NCBI RefSeq assembly: GCF_030866805.1
Contig: NZ_CP133019.1
Location: 744,001-808,000, forward strand
Direction: 5' to 3'
DNA length: 64,000 nt
DNA from: Microbacterium terrisoli
Lineage (GTDB): Bacteria; Actinomycetota; Actinomycetes; Actinomycetales; Microbacteriaceae
Part shown: positions 8,534 through 17,799 of the stretch, piece after piece
Layout of the letters: each line of letters begins with the position of its first letter
Numbering within the stretch: position 1 is the stretch's first letter
The notes under the pieces: model-generated
The model's database searches: none
The model's input: the letters and a program-made list of their open reading frames with translations, nothing else
What the model was told of the DNA's origin: nothing
Program-made: the position numbers and the translations under genes

Positions 8534-10290
8534 TGTTGCTGCCCATCGCCGACGGACGTGCCCTGCGGACGACGATCGGTCGCTTGATCGCCCGCCATCG
8601 TCTGCAGCTGGCCGTCGTCGTGATGCTGCAGATCGTTGCGGCGCTGACCGGACTGGCCGGACCGCTCATCATCGGTCGCCTCATCGATGCGATGACGCGG
8701 GGCGCCGCGGACGCAGCCACCGTCGACCTCGCGCTCGTGATCCTGGCGACAACCGTGGTCGCGCAGGCGATCCTGACGCGCTTCGCTCAGTTGGCATCGC
8801 TGCGTCTGGGCGAGACGGTCTTCGCTCGACTTCGTGAAGGGTTCCTCGAGTCCGTTCTGGCACTGCCGTTGTCGACCGTCGAGATTGCCGGCACAGGCGA
8901 CCTGCTGTCCCGGACCACGAGCGATATCGACTCGGTCGCGCAGATCGTGCGCTTCGGCGTGCCCCGTCTGCTCATCACCGGAGTCACGGCGATCCTGACG
9001 GCCCTGGCCGCTGCGTTCGTCAATCCGCTGCTGGCGTTGGTGCTGCTCGCCGGGGCACCTCTGCTGTGGGCGGGTACCCGCTGGTACATGAAGCGGTCCA
9101 AGGCCGGTTATCGGCGGCAGCTCGCATCGTACGGGCGGCTCGTGGGTGTGGTTGGCGAGACGGTTGAGGGCGCGCAGACGATCGATGCGCTTGACCTCGC
9201 CGAGGCGCAACGACGGAAGATCGACGACGCGCTGCTGGAGCGGCGCAACGCCGAGTGGTACACGCTGGGGCTGCGGTCGGTCTGGTATCCGGTGACGACG
9301 CTGGGCCTGCTGCTCCCAGTGGTGCTGGTCCTGCTGGTGGGAGGGATCATGATCGGCGGAGGTATCGCCACCGCCGGCCAGGTCGCGGCCATCGCCCTGT
9401 ACTCCATGCAGTTGGCTGGTCCGGTCGAGGAGCTGGTGACCTGGATGGATCGCATCCAGGTGGGCACGACGGCGCTCGCACGCATCGTCGGCGTGGAGCA
9501 GGTACCGGCCGACCGCGAACCCGGTGACGCGCGCCCGCAGAGCGACCGGCTCGTCGCCGAGGACGTGCGGTTCTTCTACCGGGACGGCACCGAGGTGCTG
9601 CACGGGGTCGATCTTGCTCCGACGCCGGGAGAGCGGATCGCGATCGTGGGCCCCTCCGGGTCGGGCAAGTCGACGTTCGGCCGCTTGTTGACCGGCATCG
9701 CGGCGCCGACCTCGGGCAGGGTGAAGCTCGGCGGGGTGGAACTGACCCGACTGCCGATCCCGGAGCTTCGCGAGCGTGTCGCCCTGGTGACCCAGGAGCA
9801 GCACGTGTTCGTGGGCACGCTCGCCGACAACCTGCGGCTGGCCGCTCCGCAGGCGCTGGAGACCGAGCTGATCGAGGCGCTGCGGGTCGTCGGCGCGGCC
9901 GGCTGGCTGCGTGCCCTGTCGCAGGGGCTCAACACGCGCGTCGGCTCGGGCGGAGTCGTGCTCACGCCCGCCCAGGCCCAGCAGGTCGCACTCGCGCGGC
10001 TCGTACTGCTGGACCCGCAGACGCTCGTGCTCGACGAAGCGACTTCGCTGATCGATCCTCGTGCCGCCCGCGGACTCGAACGCGCGCTCGATCGTGTTCT
10101 GGAAGGCCGCACGGTCATCGCGATCGCGCACCGTCTGCACACCGCGCGCGATGCCGACCGGGTCGTCGTCATGCGCGACGGCCGGATCACCGAAGCCGGC
10201 TCGCACGACGAGCTGGTGGCGCTGGGCGGCGAGTACGCGGGACTGTGGAATGCGTGGCATGGCACCGCGGGGGAGCCTCCGACGCACTGA
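8533..10290 (+). CDS. ABC exporter half-transporter with degenerate signature motif
   Basis: This 585-residue partner of the preceding exporter has a transmembrane domain (residues about 20-320) and a nucleotide-binding domain with intact Walker A (G-P-S-G-S-G-K-S, 373-380), Q-loop Gln421, Walker B L-V-L-D-E-A-T-S and switch His533. Its signature is degraded to L-T-P-A-Q instead of L-S-G-G-Q. The defects complement those of its neighbour: the one complete ATP site would combine this Walker A/B with the other subunit's signature. Asymmetric exporters of this kind are known (TM287/288 type). The ATG at 8533 overlaps the previous stop. The cargo is unknown. Lying between two glycosidase genes, the pair could export an oligosaccharide, glycolipid or toxic aglycone, but this is inference. 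Confidence 0.9.
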   Translation: MLLPIADGRALRTTIGRLIARHRLQLAVVVMLQIVAALTGLAGPLIIGRLIDAMTRGAADAATVDLALVILATTVVAQAILTRFAQLASLRLGETVFARLREGFLESVLALPLSTVEIAGTGDLLSRTTSDIDSVAQIVRFGVPRLLITGVTAILTALAAAFVNPLLALVLLAGAPLLWAGTRWYMKRSKAGYRRQLASYGRLVGVVGETVEGAQTIDALDLAEAQRRKIDDALLERRNAEWYTLGLRSVWYPVTTLGLLLPVVLVLLVGGIMIGGGIATAGQVAAIALYSMQLAGPVEELVTWMDRIQVGTTALARIVGVEQVPADREPGDARPQSDRLVAEDVRFFYRDGTEVLHGVDLAPTPGERIAIVGPSGSGKSTFGRLLTGIAAPTSGRVKLGGVELTRLPIPELRERVALVTQEQHVFVGTLADNLRLAAPQALETELIEALRVVGAAGWLRALSQGLNTRVGSGGVVLTPAQAQQVALARLVLLDPQTLVLDEATSLIDPRAARGLERALDRVLEGRTVIAIAHRLHTARDADRVVVMRDGRITEAGSHDELVALGGEYAGLWNAWHGTAGEPPTH

Positions 10291-10328
10291 CGGCGTGGCG
10301 TGAGCGACGAGAAGGCAGGAAAGATCCG

Positions 10329-12401
10329 ATGAGCGTGCTCGACTGGACCGGCGGCGGGGTGCGGCTGGTCCTGGACATCCCCGACGACGAGTATCCCTCG
10401 CTGCGATGGATCGGCACGCCGGATGCTCGACCGCCCGCGCCCGGCGCGTGGGCGTTGCCCCTGTGCGAACTGCGCGCGGGCGGCGCGGGAGGTTCGTTGG
10501 CCAGCTCCGAGCGGCTGATGGGCGGGAGGCTGAGCCGGCGATTGAGATACGTCGCGCACGATGTGTCGGCGGATGGGCGTCGGCTGGCGGTGACCTCCCA
10601 TGACACTGACACCGGGTTGCGCGCGACCAGCGTGTTCCAGACCTATGACGGGATCCCCGTCGTCCGAGCGTGGACCGAGGTCACGGCAGGAGCCGGGCCG
10701 GTCGCCCTCCACGCGGTCTCCGCCGTGTGCCTGGGCGGGATCGGCACGCCGGGCGGGCACTGGTGGCGTGATCGCATCGGGACCGCGGAGAACTCCTGGT
10801 TCCGCGAGGTCTCCTGGCGCGTGCGCACGCTCGCCGACGAGGGCGTGGACGACGTCGGACTGCGTCGCTGGGGATATCGGACCGGCCGGTCCTGCATCAT
10901 CCGGAGCGTGTCCGGCACCTGGTCGTCCGGTGGGCGGCTTCCGATGGGCTTCATCGCGGCGCACGACCGGCCGCGCACTCTCGCCTGGCAGCTGGAACCG
11001 GCAGGGCCCTGGCGCTGGGAGGTCGGCGATCATGGCGACTCCACTTATCTCATCGCCGGCGGCCCGGCGGGCCAGTCGCATGGCTGGACGCACAGGCTCG
11101 GGTCCGGACAGTCCTACATCACCCCGCCGGTGGCGCTGGCGGTGGGCGACGACGACGACGCGGCCTTCGCCGCGCTGACCCGCTACCGGCGTCTCATCCG
11201 GCGGCCGCACGATGACAACCGCCGGCTTCCGGTGGTGTTCAACGACTTCATGAACTGCCTGATGGGCGACCCCACCGAGCAAAGGCTCCTCCCGCTCGTC
11301 GATGCTGCCGCGCGCGCCGGGGCCGAACTCTTCTGCGTCGACGCGGGCTGGTACGCCGATGACGGTCAATGGTGGGATGCCGTGGGGGAGTGGGAGCCCT
11401 CGCCGCGCCGGTTTCCGAACGGGATCGGTCGTATCTTGGACGCTGCTCGTGCGGCGGGCATGGTTCCCGGGCTGTGGCTCGAGCCGGAGGTCGTCGGCGT
11501 GCGCAGTCCGCTGGCCGAGCGCCTGCCGGCGGAGGCGTTCTTTCGCCGCGACGGAGAGCGCGTGGTCGAGTCGGCCCGGTATCAGCTCGACTTCCGGCAT
11601 CCGGCCGCCCGCCGGCATGTGGATGCCGTCATCGACCGCCTGGTCGCCGAGTACGGCATCGGCTATCTCAAGCTGGATTACAACGTGGACGTGACGGCGG
11701 GCACCGACCTCGGGGCGTCGGCCAACCCGGTCGACGGCATCGCCGAGCATGGTCGGGCCCACCTCGCCTGGTTGGATGCGCTGGCCGCGCGTCATCCCTC
11801 CCTCACGATCGAGAACTGCGCGAGCGGCGGTCAGCGCATCGACTATGCGCTGCTCTCGCGCCTGCAGCTGCAGTCGATGACCGACAATCAGGATGCCGTG
11901 CACACGGCGGCGATCGCCGCAGCGGCGCCATCGGCGGTCACCCTGGAACAGGCTGCGGTCTGGTCATACCCCGGCCCGGGGGACAGTGACGAGCGCATCG
12001 GGCTGACGATGGTGAACAGCCTGCTGACCCGCGTGCACCTGAGCGGACGTCTCGACCTGCTGGACGAGTCCCAGCGCGTGCTCGTCCGTGCCGGCGTCGA
12101 CGCCTACCGCGGCGTCCGCGGGCTTGTTCCCGACGGTGTTCCGTTCTGGCCGCTCGGCCTGCCGGGCTGGCGCGACGAATGGGTCGCGCTGGGGATCTCG
12201 GCACCCGGCGGCGTGCTCCTCGCGGTGTGGCGGCGGGCAGGCGTCACACAGCGGTCGATCCCACTTCCCGCCGAGGCGGTGGCCGAGCCCATGCTCCTGT
12301 ACCCGCCGCTGCCGACTGGGCTCCAGCGCGGGGCGAGCGCGGTGACGCTGGCACTCCCCGACGAGCCGGCCGCGCGGGTCCTGCTGTTTCAGCGCCGGTA
12401 G
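10329..12401 (+). CDS. GH36 alpha-galactosidase
   Basis: This 690-residue protein has the GH36 order: an N-terminal beta-sandwich (about 1-300), a TIM barrel and a C-terminal beta domain. In the barrel, Y-L-K-L-D-Y-N contains the nucleophile Asp450, and N-C-A-S-G-G-Q-R-I-D-Y contains the acid/base Asp505, the spacing expected of family 36. W-L-E-P-E-V-V-G is also typical. It would cut terminal alpha-galactosyl residues from raffinose-type sugars or galactomanno-oligosaccharides, in the cytoplasm since no signal peptide is present. The ATG at 10329, preceded by AGGAAAG, lies 38 bp after the exporter stop, so it is the last gene of the rightward operon. Its 3' end overlaps the converging GH2 gene by 13 bp. 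Confidence 0.88.
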   Translation: MSVLDWTGGGVRLVLDIPDDEYPSLRWIGTPDARPPAPGAWALPLCELRAGGAGGSLASSERLMGGRLSRRLRYVAHDVSADGRRLAVTSHDTDTGLRATSVFQTYDGIPVVRAWTEVTAGAGPVALHAVSAVCLGGIGTPGGHWWRDRIGTAENSWFREVSWRVRTLADEGVDDVGLRRWGYRTGRSCIIRSVSGTWSSGGRLPMGFIAAHDRPRTLAWQLEPAGPWRWEVGDHGDSTYLIAGGPAGQSHGWTHRLGSGQSYITPPVALAVGDDDDAAFAALTRYRRLIRRPHDDNRRLPVVFNDFMNCLMGDPTEQRLLPLVDAAARAGAELFCVDAGWYADDGQWWDAVGEWEPSPRRFPNGIGRILDAARAAGMVPGLWLEPEVVGVRSPLAERLPAEAFFRRDGERVVESARYQLDFRHPAARRHVDAVIDRLVAEYGIGYLKLDYNVDVTAGTDLGASANPVDGIAEHGRAHLAWLDALAARHPSLTIENCASGGQRIDYALLSRLQLQSMTDNQDAVHTAAIAAAAPSAVTLEQAAVWSYPGPGDSDERIGLTMVNSLLTRVHLSGRLDLLDESQRVLVRAGVDAYRGVRGLVPDGVPFWPLGLPGWRDEWVALGISAPGGVLLAVWRRAGVTQRSIPLPAEAVAEPMLLYPPLPTGLQRGASAVTLALPDEPAARVLLFQRR

Positions 12402-14932
12402 GCCGTGCTGTTGGCGGCCTGCACACGCACCCGTCGCTGAGCGGCAGGGACCCGCCGCCATTGCGCGTGCAGGGCGGCGCTCTCGCCGGGCAGCAGGCAG
12501 AAGTGTGAGTCGCTGAACAGCGCCTGCCCTTGCGCGTGGACGGGGCGGTCGTCGCTCACGCGCACGTGCATCGCGGCATGTGTACCGGTGTTCGCGATCT
12601 CGATGCGGGTGGCCTGGTCCGCCGCGACGACCTCCAGCGAGGTCTGTGCGACCTTCAGCAACGGTGCCAGGTCTGCCGTGCGGCTGAACGCCGTGCGCCA
12701 TGTCGACAGCGTGGCGCCCCCGGCGTCGACCAGTCGCAGGTCGAGGAAGAACGCGTCAGAGCCGATCTCGGCGAGCGTGCAGGAGATCGTGCACAGCCGC
12801 ACCGGCAGCCCACCAATCGCGTCGCAACGCATCGTCGTCTGGCTGCAGACCTCTCCGGTGACCGACAGCACCCGCGCGTGCACGACCGCATCGCGAACGG
12901 CGGCGGCCAGGGCGCTGACGACCCACACGTCGGCCTCGAACCGACGCTCGCCGCCCCAGGCGAGGCGGTCGTAGCGGGCGCTGAGCGCGAGCGGACGGTA
13001 GGCACCTGCCACCGCGTAGTAGAGCGCCTTGGGCCTGGCGTGGTAGTCGATCGCGGACGTGCCCGCCGCCATCGGGTAGGGCTCGTTGAACTGCCAGGGC
13101 AGCGAGCCGCTGTTGCGGGGGATCCTGCGCCGGTTGGACTCGATCGCGTAGCGCACGCCTTCGGCCTGCAGCATCTGGCTGGCGTACGCCAGACGATCGA
13201 GATCGTCGACCGGGCCGAGCCATTGCGTCCAGAGCTGCGGACGCACCCACCATGCGCTGAGGTGCCGCCAGGAGGAGCTCATAAGCCGTTCGACGTGCAG
13301 CTCGCCGGGCGGCAGCAGATCGCGCAGAGTCTCCGGATTGGTCAGTCCTTCGCAGCCGAACTCGCTGTGCAGCAGGGACGTGCCCGCGTTGTACAGCTCG
13401 TATTGCGCCTCCAGTCCCTCGTACAGCCATGGGCCGTGCACGTCGTGCAGGCCGTCGGGATCGCGTCGGATCGAGGGCAACCCGTTGAAGGGCTTGCGTC
13501 CTACCGGCGAGGTGGGCAGCCAATGCCGCTGCGGATCCAGCTCGGTCGCGACATCGCGCAGCGCGGCGATGAGCGGCTCCGTGTCGTCCAAGGGCAGCTT
13601 GTCGGAGCCTTCCAGCTCGTTGCCCGCGCACCAGATGACAAGCGCCGGGTGCGAGCGCCGCAGCGGCACGATGCGCCGCGCCTCTGCCGTGACCGCGGCG
13701 AGGTATTGCGCGTCCTCCGACGGCTTGCGGTCCTGCTCGCTGCTGGTGACCTGGAACTCCTGCCAGATCATGATGCCGAGGCGATCGCACGCGTCGTAGA
13801 AGCGGGAGGACTCGATCAGGCCGACGCCGTTCACGCGCAGCAGGTTGACGTGCGCGCGTGCGGCCAGCTCGAGCACGTCGTCGAGCTTGTCGTCCTGAGC
13901 GCGGCCGGAGAGCGCGTCCAACGGCACCCAGTTCCATCCGTTCAGATAGATCGTCCGGCCGTTGACGACGAACGTATAGGGGGGTGCGGACGGGTCGTCG
14001 GTCTTGTTGGGCATGACCTCCACGGTGCGCAGGCCGAAGTCCGCGTGAGCGGCGTGCGATTCCTCCTCCGCGCAGCGGGCGGTGACTGCAGCCCGGTAGA
14101 GCGGCTGCTCGCCGTGCCCGTTCGGCCACCACAGCTGGGCGTGCTCGAGCGTGACGGACAGCTCGAGTGTCTGCGTGCCGGCATCCAGATCGGCGGTGGT
14201 CGTCGTCTGCACGGCCCAGCCGTCCGGGCCGGTCACGACGAGGCCGAACTCGGCGCGGCATGGTCTTGCGGTGTCCACCGCGACGGTGACCGGCACCTCG
14301 GCGCGGGAGCGGTGCGCGTCCAGGCGCGGACGGGGCCACACGTCGTCGATACGCACCGGCCCGGTCAGTTCGATCGACACGGCGCCGCACAGCCCGAGGT
14401 TGATGATGCGCGGGCAGAAGTCCCACCAGTAGCCCATGCGGCTCTTGCGTGAGCGCACGAGCGACGTGCGTCCCATCTGGTCCTGCTCGGCGGGCGCCGG
14501 TGCGAGGATCACGGTCAGCTCGTTCAGCCTGTCATAGCGCAGCTGCGGGCCGATATCGAACAGCGCTGGTGTCGACATGCTCTCGTGGACGCCGAGCTCG
14601 ACGCCGTTGAGCACGAAGCGCGCGGCGTAGTCGACGCCGTCCAGGCGCAGCTGCGCGCGTTGCGAGCGCCACCTCGGATCGGCGGAGAAGTCGCACACGT
14701 AGACCCAAGTGCGCTCGGCGACCCACTCCATCGCCAGACTGTTGCGCCCGACGTACGGGTCGGCGATCTCGTCGGCCGCCCAGAGGTCATGCTGGATGCT
14801 GCCCGGGACCTGTGCGTCGATCCAGCCGGTGGTCGTCGCACGGGCACGTGCCGGAAGCTCCGGTCGCGACCAGTCTCCGGGCAGATACTCCTTAAGCCGC
14901 CAGCCTGAGTCGCAGAGATCGATCGTTGTCAT
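12389..14932 (-). CDS. GH2 beta-mannosidase-like glycoside hydrolase
   Basis: This 847-residue leftward protein follows the GH2 beta-mannosidase plan: sugar-binding sandwich (about 1-190), immunoglobulin-like domain, TIM barrel (about 305-620) and C-terminal beta domains. W-C-A-G-N-E-L-E carries the acid/base Glu439 and L-H-S-E-F-G-C-E-G the nucleophile Glu524. The segment L-N-G-W-N-W-V-P-L-D and the V-W-P-R-P run fit mannosidase-type GH2 more than beta-galactosidases. It has no signal peptide. Its ATG overlaps the stop of the mannose-6-phosphate isomerase gene (ATGA), so it belongs to the ROK-manA operon. A second GH2 enzyme at 24093-26681 has both catalytic glutamates at the same residue numbers, so the two are clear paralogues. 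Confidence 0.9.
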   Translation of the reverse strand: MTTIDLCDSGWRLKEYLPGDWSRPELPARARATTTGWIDAQVPGSIQHDLWAADEIADPYVGRNSLAMEWVAERTWVYVCDFSADPRWRSQRAQLRLDGVDYAARFVLNGVELGVHESMSTPALFDIGPQLRYDRLNELTVILAPAPAEQDQMGRTSLVRSRKSRMGYWWDFCPRIINLGLCGAVSIELTGPVRIDDVWPRPRLDAHRSRAEVPVTVAVDTARPCRAEFGLVVTGPDGWAVQTTTTADLDAGTQTLELSVTLEHAQLWWPNGHGEQPLYRAAVTARCAEEESHAAHADFGLRTVEVMPNKTDDPSAPPYTFVVNGRTIYLNGWNWVPLDALSGRAQDDKLDDVLELAARAHVNLLRVNGVGLIESSRFYDACDRLGIMIWQEFQVTSSEQDRKPSEDAQYLAAVTAEARRIVPLRRSHPALVIWCAGNELEGSDKLPLDDTEPLIAALRDVATELDPQRHWLPTSPVGRKPFNGLPSIRRDPDGLHDVHGPWLYEGLEAQYELYNAGTSLLHSEFGCEGLTNPETLRDLLPPGELHVERLMSSSWRHLSAWWVRPQLWTQWLGPVDDLDRLAYASQMLQAEGVRYAIESNRRRIPRNSGSLPWQFNEPYPMAAGTSAIDYHARPKALYYAVAGAYRPLALSARYDRLAWGGERRFEADVWVVSALAAAVRDAVVHARVLSVTGEVCSQTTMRCDAIGGLPVRLCTISCTLAEIGSDAFFLDLRLVDAGGATLSTWRTAFSRTADLAPLLKVAQTSLEVVAADQATRIEIANTGTHAAMHVRVSDDRPVHAQGQALFSDSHFCLLPGESAALHAQWRRVPAAQRRVRVQAANSTAYRR

Positions 14933-16845
14933 CGGGGTGCCTCATCGGGTGTCGGGACAGGACTGGGGCCCTGTCCGGGCTGTCCGGATCTCGTCGTCGG
15001 CTGTCCTTGGTCGTCGGTCGTGCGCGAGCCGCGCACGTACGCCTTGACGGTCGCGAATCGCTCGCTGCGCGATGCCGCGGTGCGCTCGATCCGGTACGGT
15101 CCAACGGCAGCCGGGACGATGAATGTCTCGGCGTAGTGGATCGTGAACGGCTCGAACGCGGCCAGAGGGCTCACCACCTGAACCTCGTCGCCTTCGACGA
15201 GGTTCAGGACGTTGACCGTCCCCTCCGTGTCGTGCTCGGCGGACGCCGTGAACCAGTGCCGGCGTACCTCGATGAACTCGAGCTCGTGCAGTCCGGTGCG
15301 CTCCTCGGTCACGCCGTCCGCGTCGCGGACCACCTCGACGCGGCCGACGAGGTTCGCCCTCGTCCACTCGGTGTCGCGGTCCCACTGGATGTTGCGTGCA
15401 CCGTGGTCGAGGTGCACGGGACGGGGGAGGCCGTCGAGCCCGACGCGCCCCCAGTCCCACAGCTTGAACGTGAAGATGAACGGCGTCGCCGAGATCTCCA
15501 GGACCATCGCGTCTGCCCCGGAGCAATGCACGGTGCCTGCCGGGATCGCGAAGTGGTCGTGCGTGCGCGCGGGGAACGCGTTGACGTACTTCTCCGCCGG
15601 GAAGGGGCATTCGCCCTCCTGCGCGATCTCCAGGTCATGCAGCATCCCGTCGCGGTCGACGTCCGACTTCACGCCGAGGTAGACGACCGCGTCCTCGCCG
15701 GCATCCAGCAGGTAATAGCTCTCGTCCTGCGTGTAGTGCATGCCGAACGTGCTCTGGATGTAGTCCGTAAGGGGATGGACCTGCAGGCTCAGATTGCCGC
15801 CGCCTATCGTGTCGAGGAAGTCGAAACGGATCGGGAACTCGGCGCCGAAGCGCGCAAACGTCTTCGCTCCGAGGAGGTCGGCGGGGCGGCTGAGCACGAG
15901 GTCGAGCGCGGGTATCTCGACCACGCCGCCATCGCCCTCCAGCAGCAGCGAGTTCTCCTCGGGCACGCAGTCGAAGCACCAGGCGTAGTTGTCCGTGCTC
16001 GGATCGAGGCCGATCAGGTTCTTCATCCACTGCCCGCCCCACACGCCGGGGTCGAAGAACGGCACGACGCGGAACGGGCGCGTCGTGGCGTGCGCGAGCG
16101 CTGCCCGGAACGCGTCGCCCGTGATCATGCCCGCCTCCGGGGTGTCCGGGCGCGGTCGGGCGGGCGCGATCGCGTTGCCGTCGGCCAGGAAGTCGATGTG
16201 CTCGATCAGTTCGCGCTTGTGCCGGTCGGCGACGCGCCATTCGACGAAGAAGCCGCGCTTGTACTTGCGCAGCCGGTCCTCTCCGGGGTTTTCTGCCCGC
16301 CAGTTCGTCGCTCCCGCGCGCTGGCGCAGCTGCAGCTCCCAGCGGGCCATGTCCACCAGTACGAGCACGGATGCCGCCGCGAGCCGTCGGGCGGCCAGGG
16401 CCGCGCCCCACCCGACCAGCACGACGTTCTCCTGGGCGGCGTCGACGTCCTGTGCGAGCCGCGTGAGTGCCGCATCGTCGTAGAAGTCCGCGAGCGTCGC
16501 GTGGCTGAGCACGCCGAACACGCGATCGTCGGTCAGATTCGGCGCGATGAGGGCGTCGATCTCGGCGATCGGGCGCGCGGCGTCCTCGACGGACACCGCC
16601 CGCCACTCCGGCAAGGCGCTGCCGAGCGCGTCCCACAGGGCGGGCAGGTCGGTGCCTGGGTAGGCGTCCACGATCAATCGAGCCGGCCTGCCGGCCGCGC
16701 GGTCTGCGGCCAGCGCCGCCGCGGCCTGCCACGCCCGGGCGCCTCGCACGACGTGTGTGCCGGCGGGCAGCTCCACCGTCGGCTGAGTGTCGTACCGTCG
16801 CTGCGCCGTGCGCCCGCCCGGCACTGCGCCGAACGTGCCGTTCAT
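14929..16845 (-). CDS. manA: Class I mannose-6-phosphate isomerase with N-terminal extension
   Basis: This 638-residue protein interconverts mannose-6-phosphate and fructose-6-phosphate. The isomerase half begins near residue 255 (P-F-F-D-P-G-V-W-G-G-Q-W-M) and shows the zinc ligands: Gln355 and His357 in L-S-L-Q-V-H-P, Glu375 in D-E-S-Y-Y, and His440 in P-A-G-T-V-H-C-S-G-A. The first 240 residues resemble the nucleoside-kinase-like region found in long ManA proteins; no P-loop is visible, so a kinase activity is doubtful. Classical ManA is about 390 residues, so this is the long form. The gene overlaps both neighbours by ATGA, between the ROK kinase and the GH2 mannosidase, which supports mannose catabolism. 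The proline-rich tail looks disordered. Confidence 0.87.
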   Translation of the reverse strand: MNGTFGAVPGGRTAQRRYDTQPTVELPAGTHVVRGARAWQAAAALAADRAAGRPARLIVDAYPGTDLPALWDALGSALPEWRAVSVEDAARPIAEIDALIAPNLTDDRVFGVLSHATLADFYDDAALTRLAQDVDAAQENVVLVGWGAALAARRLAAASVLVLVDMARWELQLRQRAGATNWRAENPGEDRLRKYKRGFFVEWRVADRHKRELIEHIDFLADGNAIAPARPRPDTPEAGMITGDAFRAALAHATTRPFRVVPFFDPGVWGGQWMKNLIGLDPSTDNYAWCFDCVPEENSLLLEGDGGVVEIPALDLVLSRPADLLGAKTFARFGAEFPIRFDFLDTIGGGNLSLQVHPLTDYIQSTFGMHYTQDESYYLLDAGEDAVVYLGVKSDVDRDGMLHDLEIAQEGECPFPAEKYVNAFPARTHDHFAIPAGTVHCSGADAMVLEISATPFIFTFKLWDWGRVGLDGLPRPVHLDHGARNIQWDRDTEWTRANLVGRVEVVRDADGVTEERTGLHELEFIEVRRHWFTASAEHDTEGTVNVLNLVEGDEVQVVSPLAAFEPFTIHYAETFIVPAAVGPYRIERTAASRSERFATVKAYVRGSRTTDDQGQPTTRSGQPGQGPSPVPTPDEAPR

Positions 16846-17741
16846 CGCGTCTTCCTCCCACGACCGGTATCCCGGTCACGTGCGGCAAGCGCCGCCGCTC
16901 CCCGCATGACCGAGAGCTCGGGCGCCGTCGGGACGACGATGCGCGGGCGGTGCGCCGACGACCACAGGTTCCGGTCGACGTAGGCGGCGATCGGCCGGCG
17001 GATCACGTCGCCGGCGCGGAGGATGCCGCCGGCGAGTACCACGACGTCCGGGTCGTATGCGTGACACATCGTGACGACGGTCGCGCCCCACGCCGCCAGA
17101 TGCCGGGTCAAGGCCTCGTCGAACGCTGGCGATCCGGCGGCGCGGGCGATCAGGTCGTCGTAGCCGTCGAGCTCGGGGAACTGCTCGCGCAGGGCGCGGG
17201 CGCTGGCCAGCGACTCGGCGCAGCCGATGTTGCCGCACGGGCAGCTGGGCCCTGCGAGGTCGATCGTGACATGGCCACCCAGGATACCGGCGTGGCCGCG
17301 GACGCCACGCACGAGCGCGCCGCCCATCACGGCAGCCGTGCCGATGCCGGTGCCGAGGATCACGGCGACCGCCTCCGTGGCGCCGTCCGCGCATCCGCCG
17401 TGGATCTCGCCGATCAGCGCCGCGCGGGCGTCGTTCTCGACCACGGCGGCAACGCCGAACGCGCGTACCGACCAGTCGACGAGGTCGACGTGCCGCAGGA
17501 ACGCATACTTGTCGTTGGCCTGGAGCATTCCGCGGCCCTCGTCGGTCACGACGCCGGGGACGACGACGCCGACGGCGGCCGGAGGAGTGCTGCCCAGCAG
17601 GGTCCTCGCGCGGGCCGCGGCCTTCTCGAGGTCTTCCGCGGTCCCGGTGGTCGGCAGGCTGTCCGAGACGACCAGCACGTCGCGCTCGACGACACCCAGC
17701 TTGACCGCTGTGCCGCCGAAATCGATCCCGAGTGCCGCCAC
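16842..17741 (-). CDS. ROK-family sugar kinase
   Basis: This 299-residue cytosolic kinase has the ROK phosphate motif D-F-G-G-T near the N-terminus, a G-T-G-I-G loop, and the zinc-binding C-P-C-G-N-I-G-C-A-E motif preceded by G-H. It probably phosphorylates a hexose such as mannose, feeding mannose-6-phosphate to the isomerase translated from the next gene; glucose is also possible. The GTG at 17741 is chosen because GGAGAGG lies 5 bases upstream and because longer in-frame forms would start inside the operator. Its stop overlaps the isomerase start (ATGA). The promoter lies between this gene and the end of the LacI-family gene. Confidence 0.88.
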   Translation of the reverse strand: MAALGIDFGGTAVKLGVVERDVLVVSDSLPTTGTAEDLEKAAARARTLLGSTPPAAVGVVVPGVVTDEGRGMLQANDKYAFLRHVDLVDWSVRAFGVAAVVENDARAALIGEIHGGCADGATEAVAVILGTGIGTAAVMGGALVRGVRGHAGILGGHVTIDLAGPSCPCGNIGCAESLASARALREQFPELDGYDDLIARAAGSPAFDEALTRHLAAWGATVVTMCHAYDPDVVVLAGGILRAGDVIRRPIAAYVDRNLWSSAHRPRIVVPTAPELSVMRGAAALAARDRDTGRGRKTR

Positions 17742-17764
17742 GACGTCCTCTCCGTGTACTACAA

Positions 17765-17799
17765 TTGGTAACGTTATCAATCGGGAAGCGGAGGGTCAA
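17765..17799 (-). promoter_or_regulatory. Promoter and LacI-type operator of the ROK-manA-GH2 operon
   Basis: On the minus strand, TTGACC (17799-17794) and TAACGT (17776-17771) are 17 bp apart. The -10 box is embedded in the operator TTGATAACGTTACCAA (17780-17765), whose core TGATAACGTTACCA is close to the LacI-family consensus. The -35 box overlaps the last codons of the LacI-family gene, which is the obvious candidate repressor. Confidence 0.65.
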
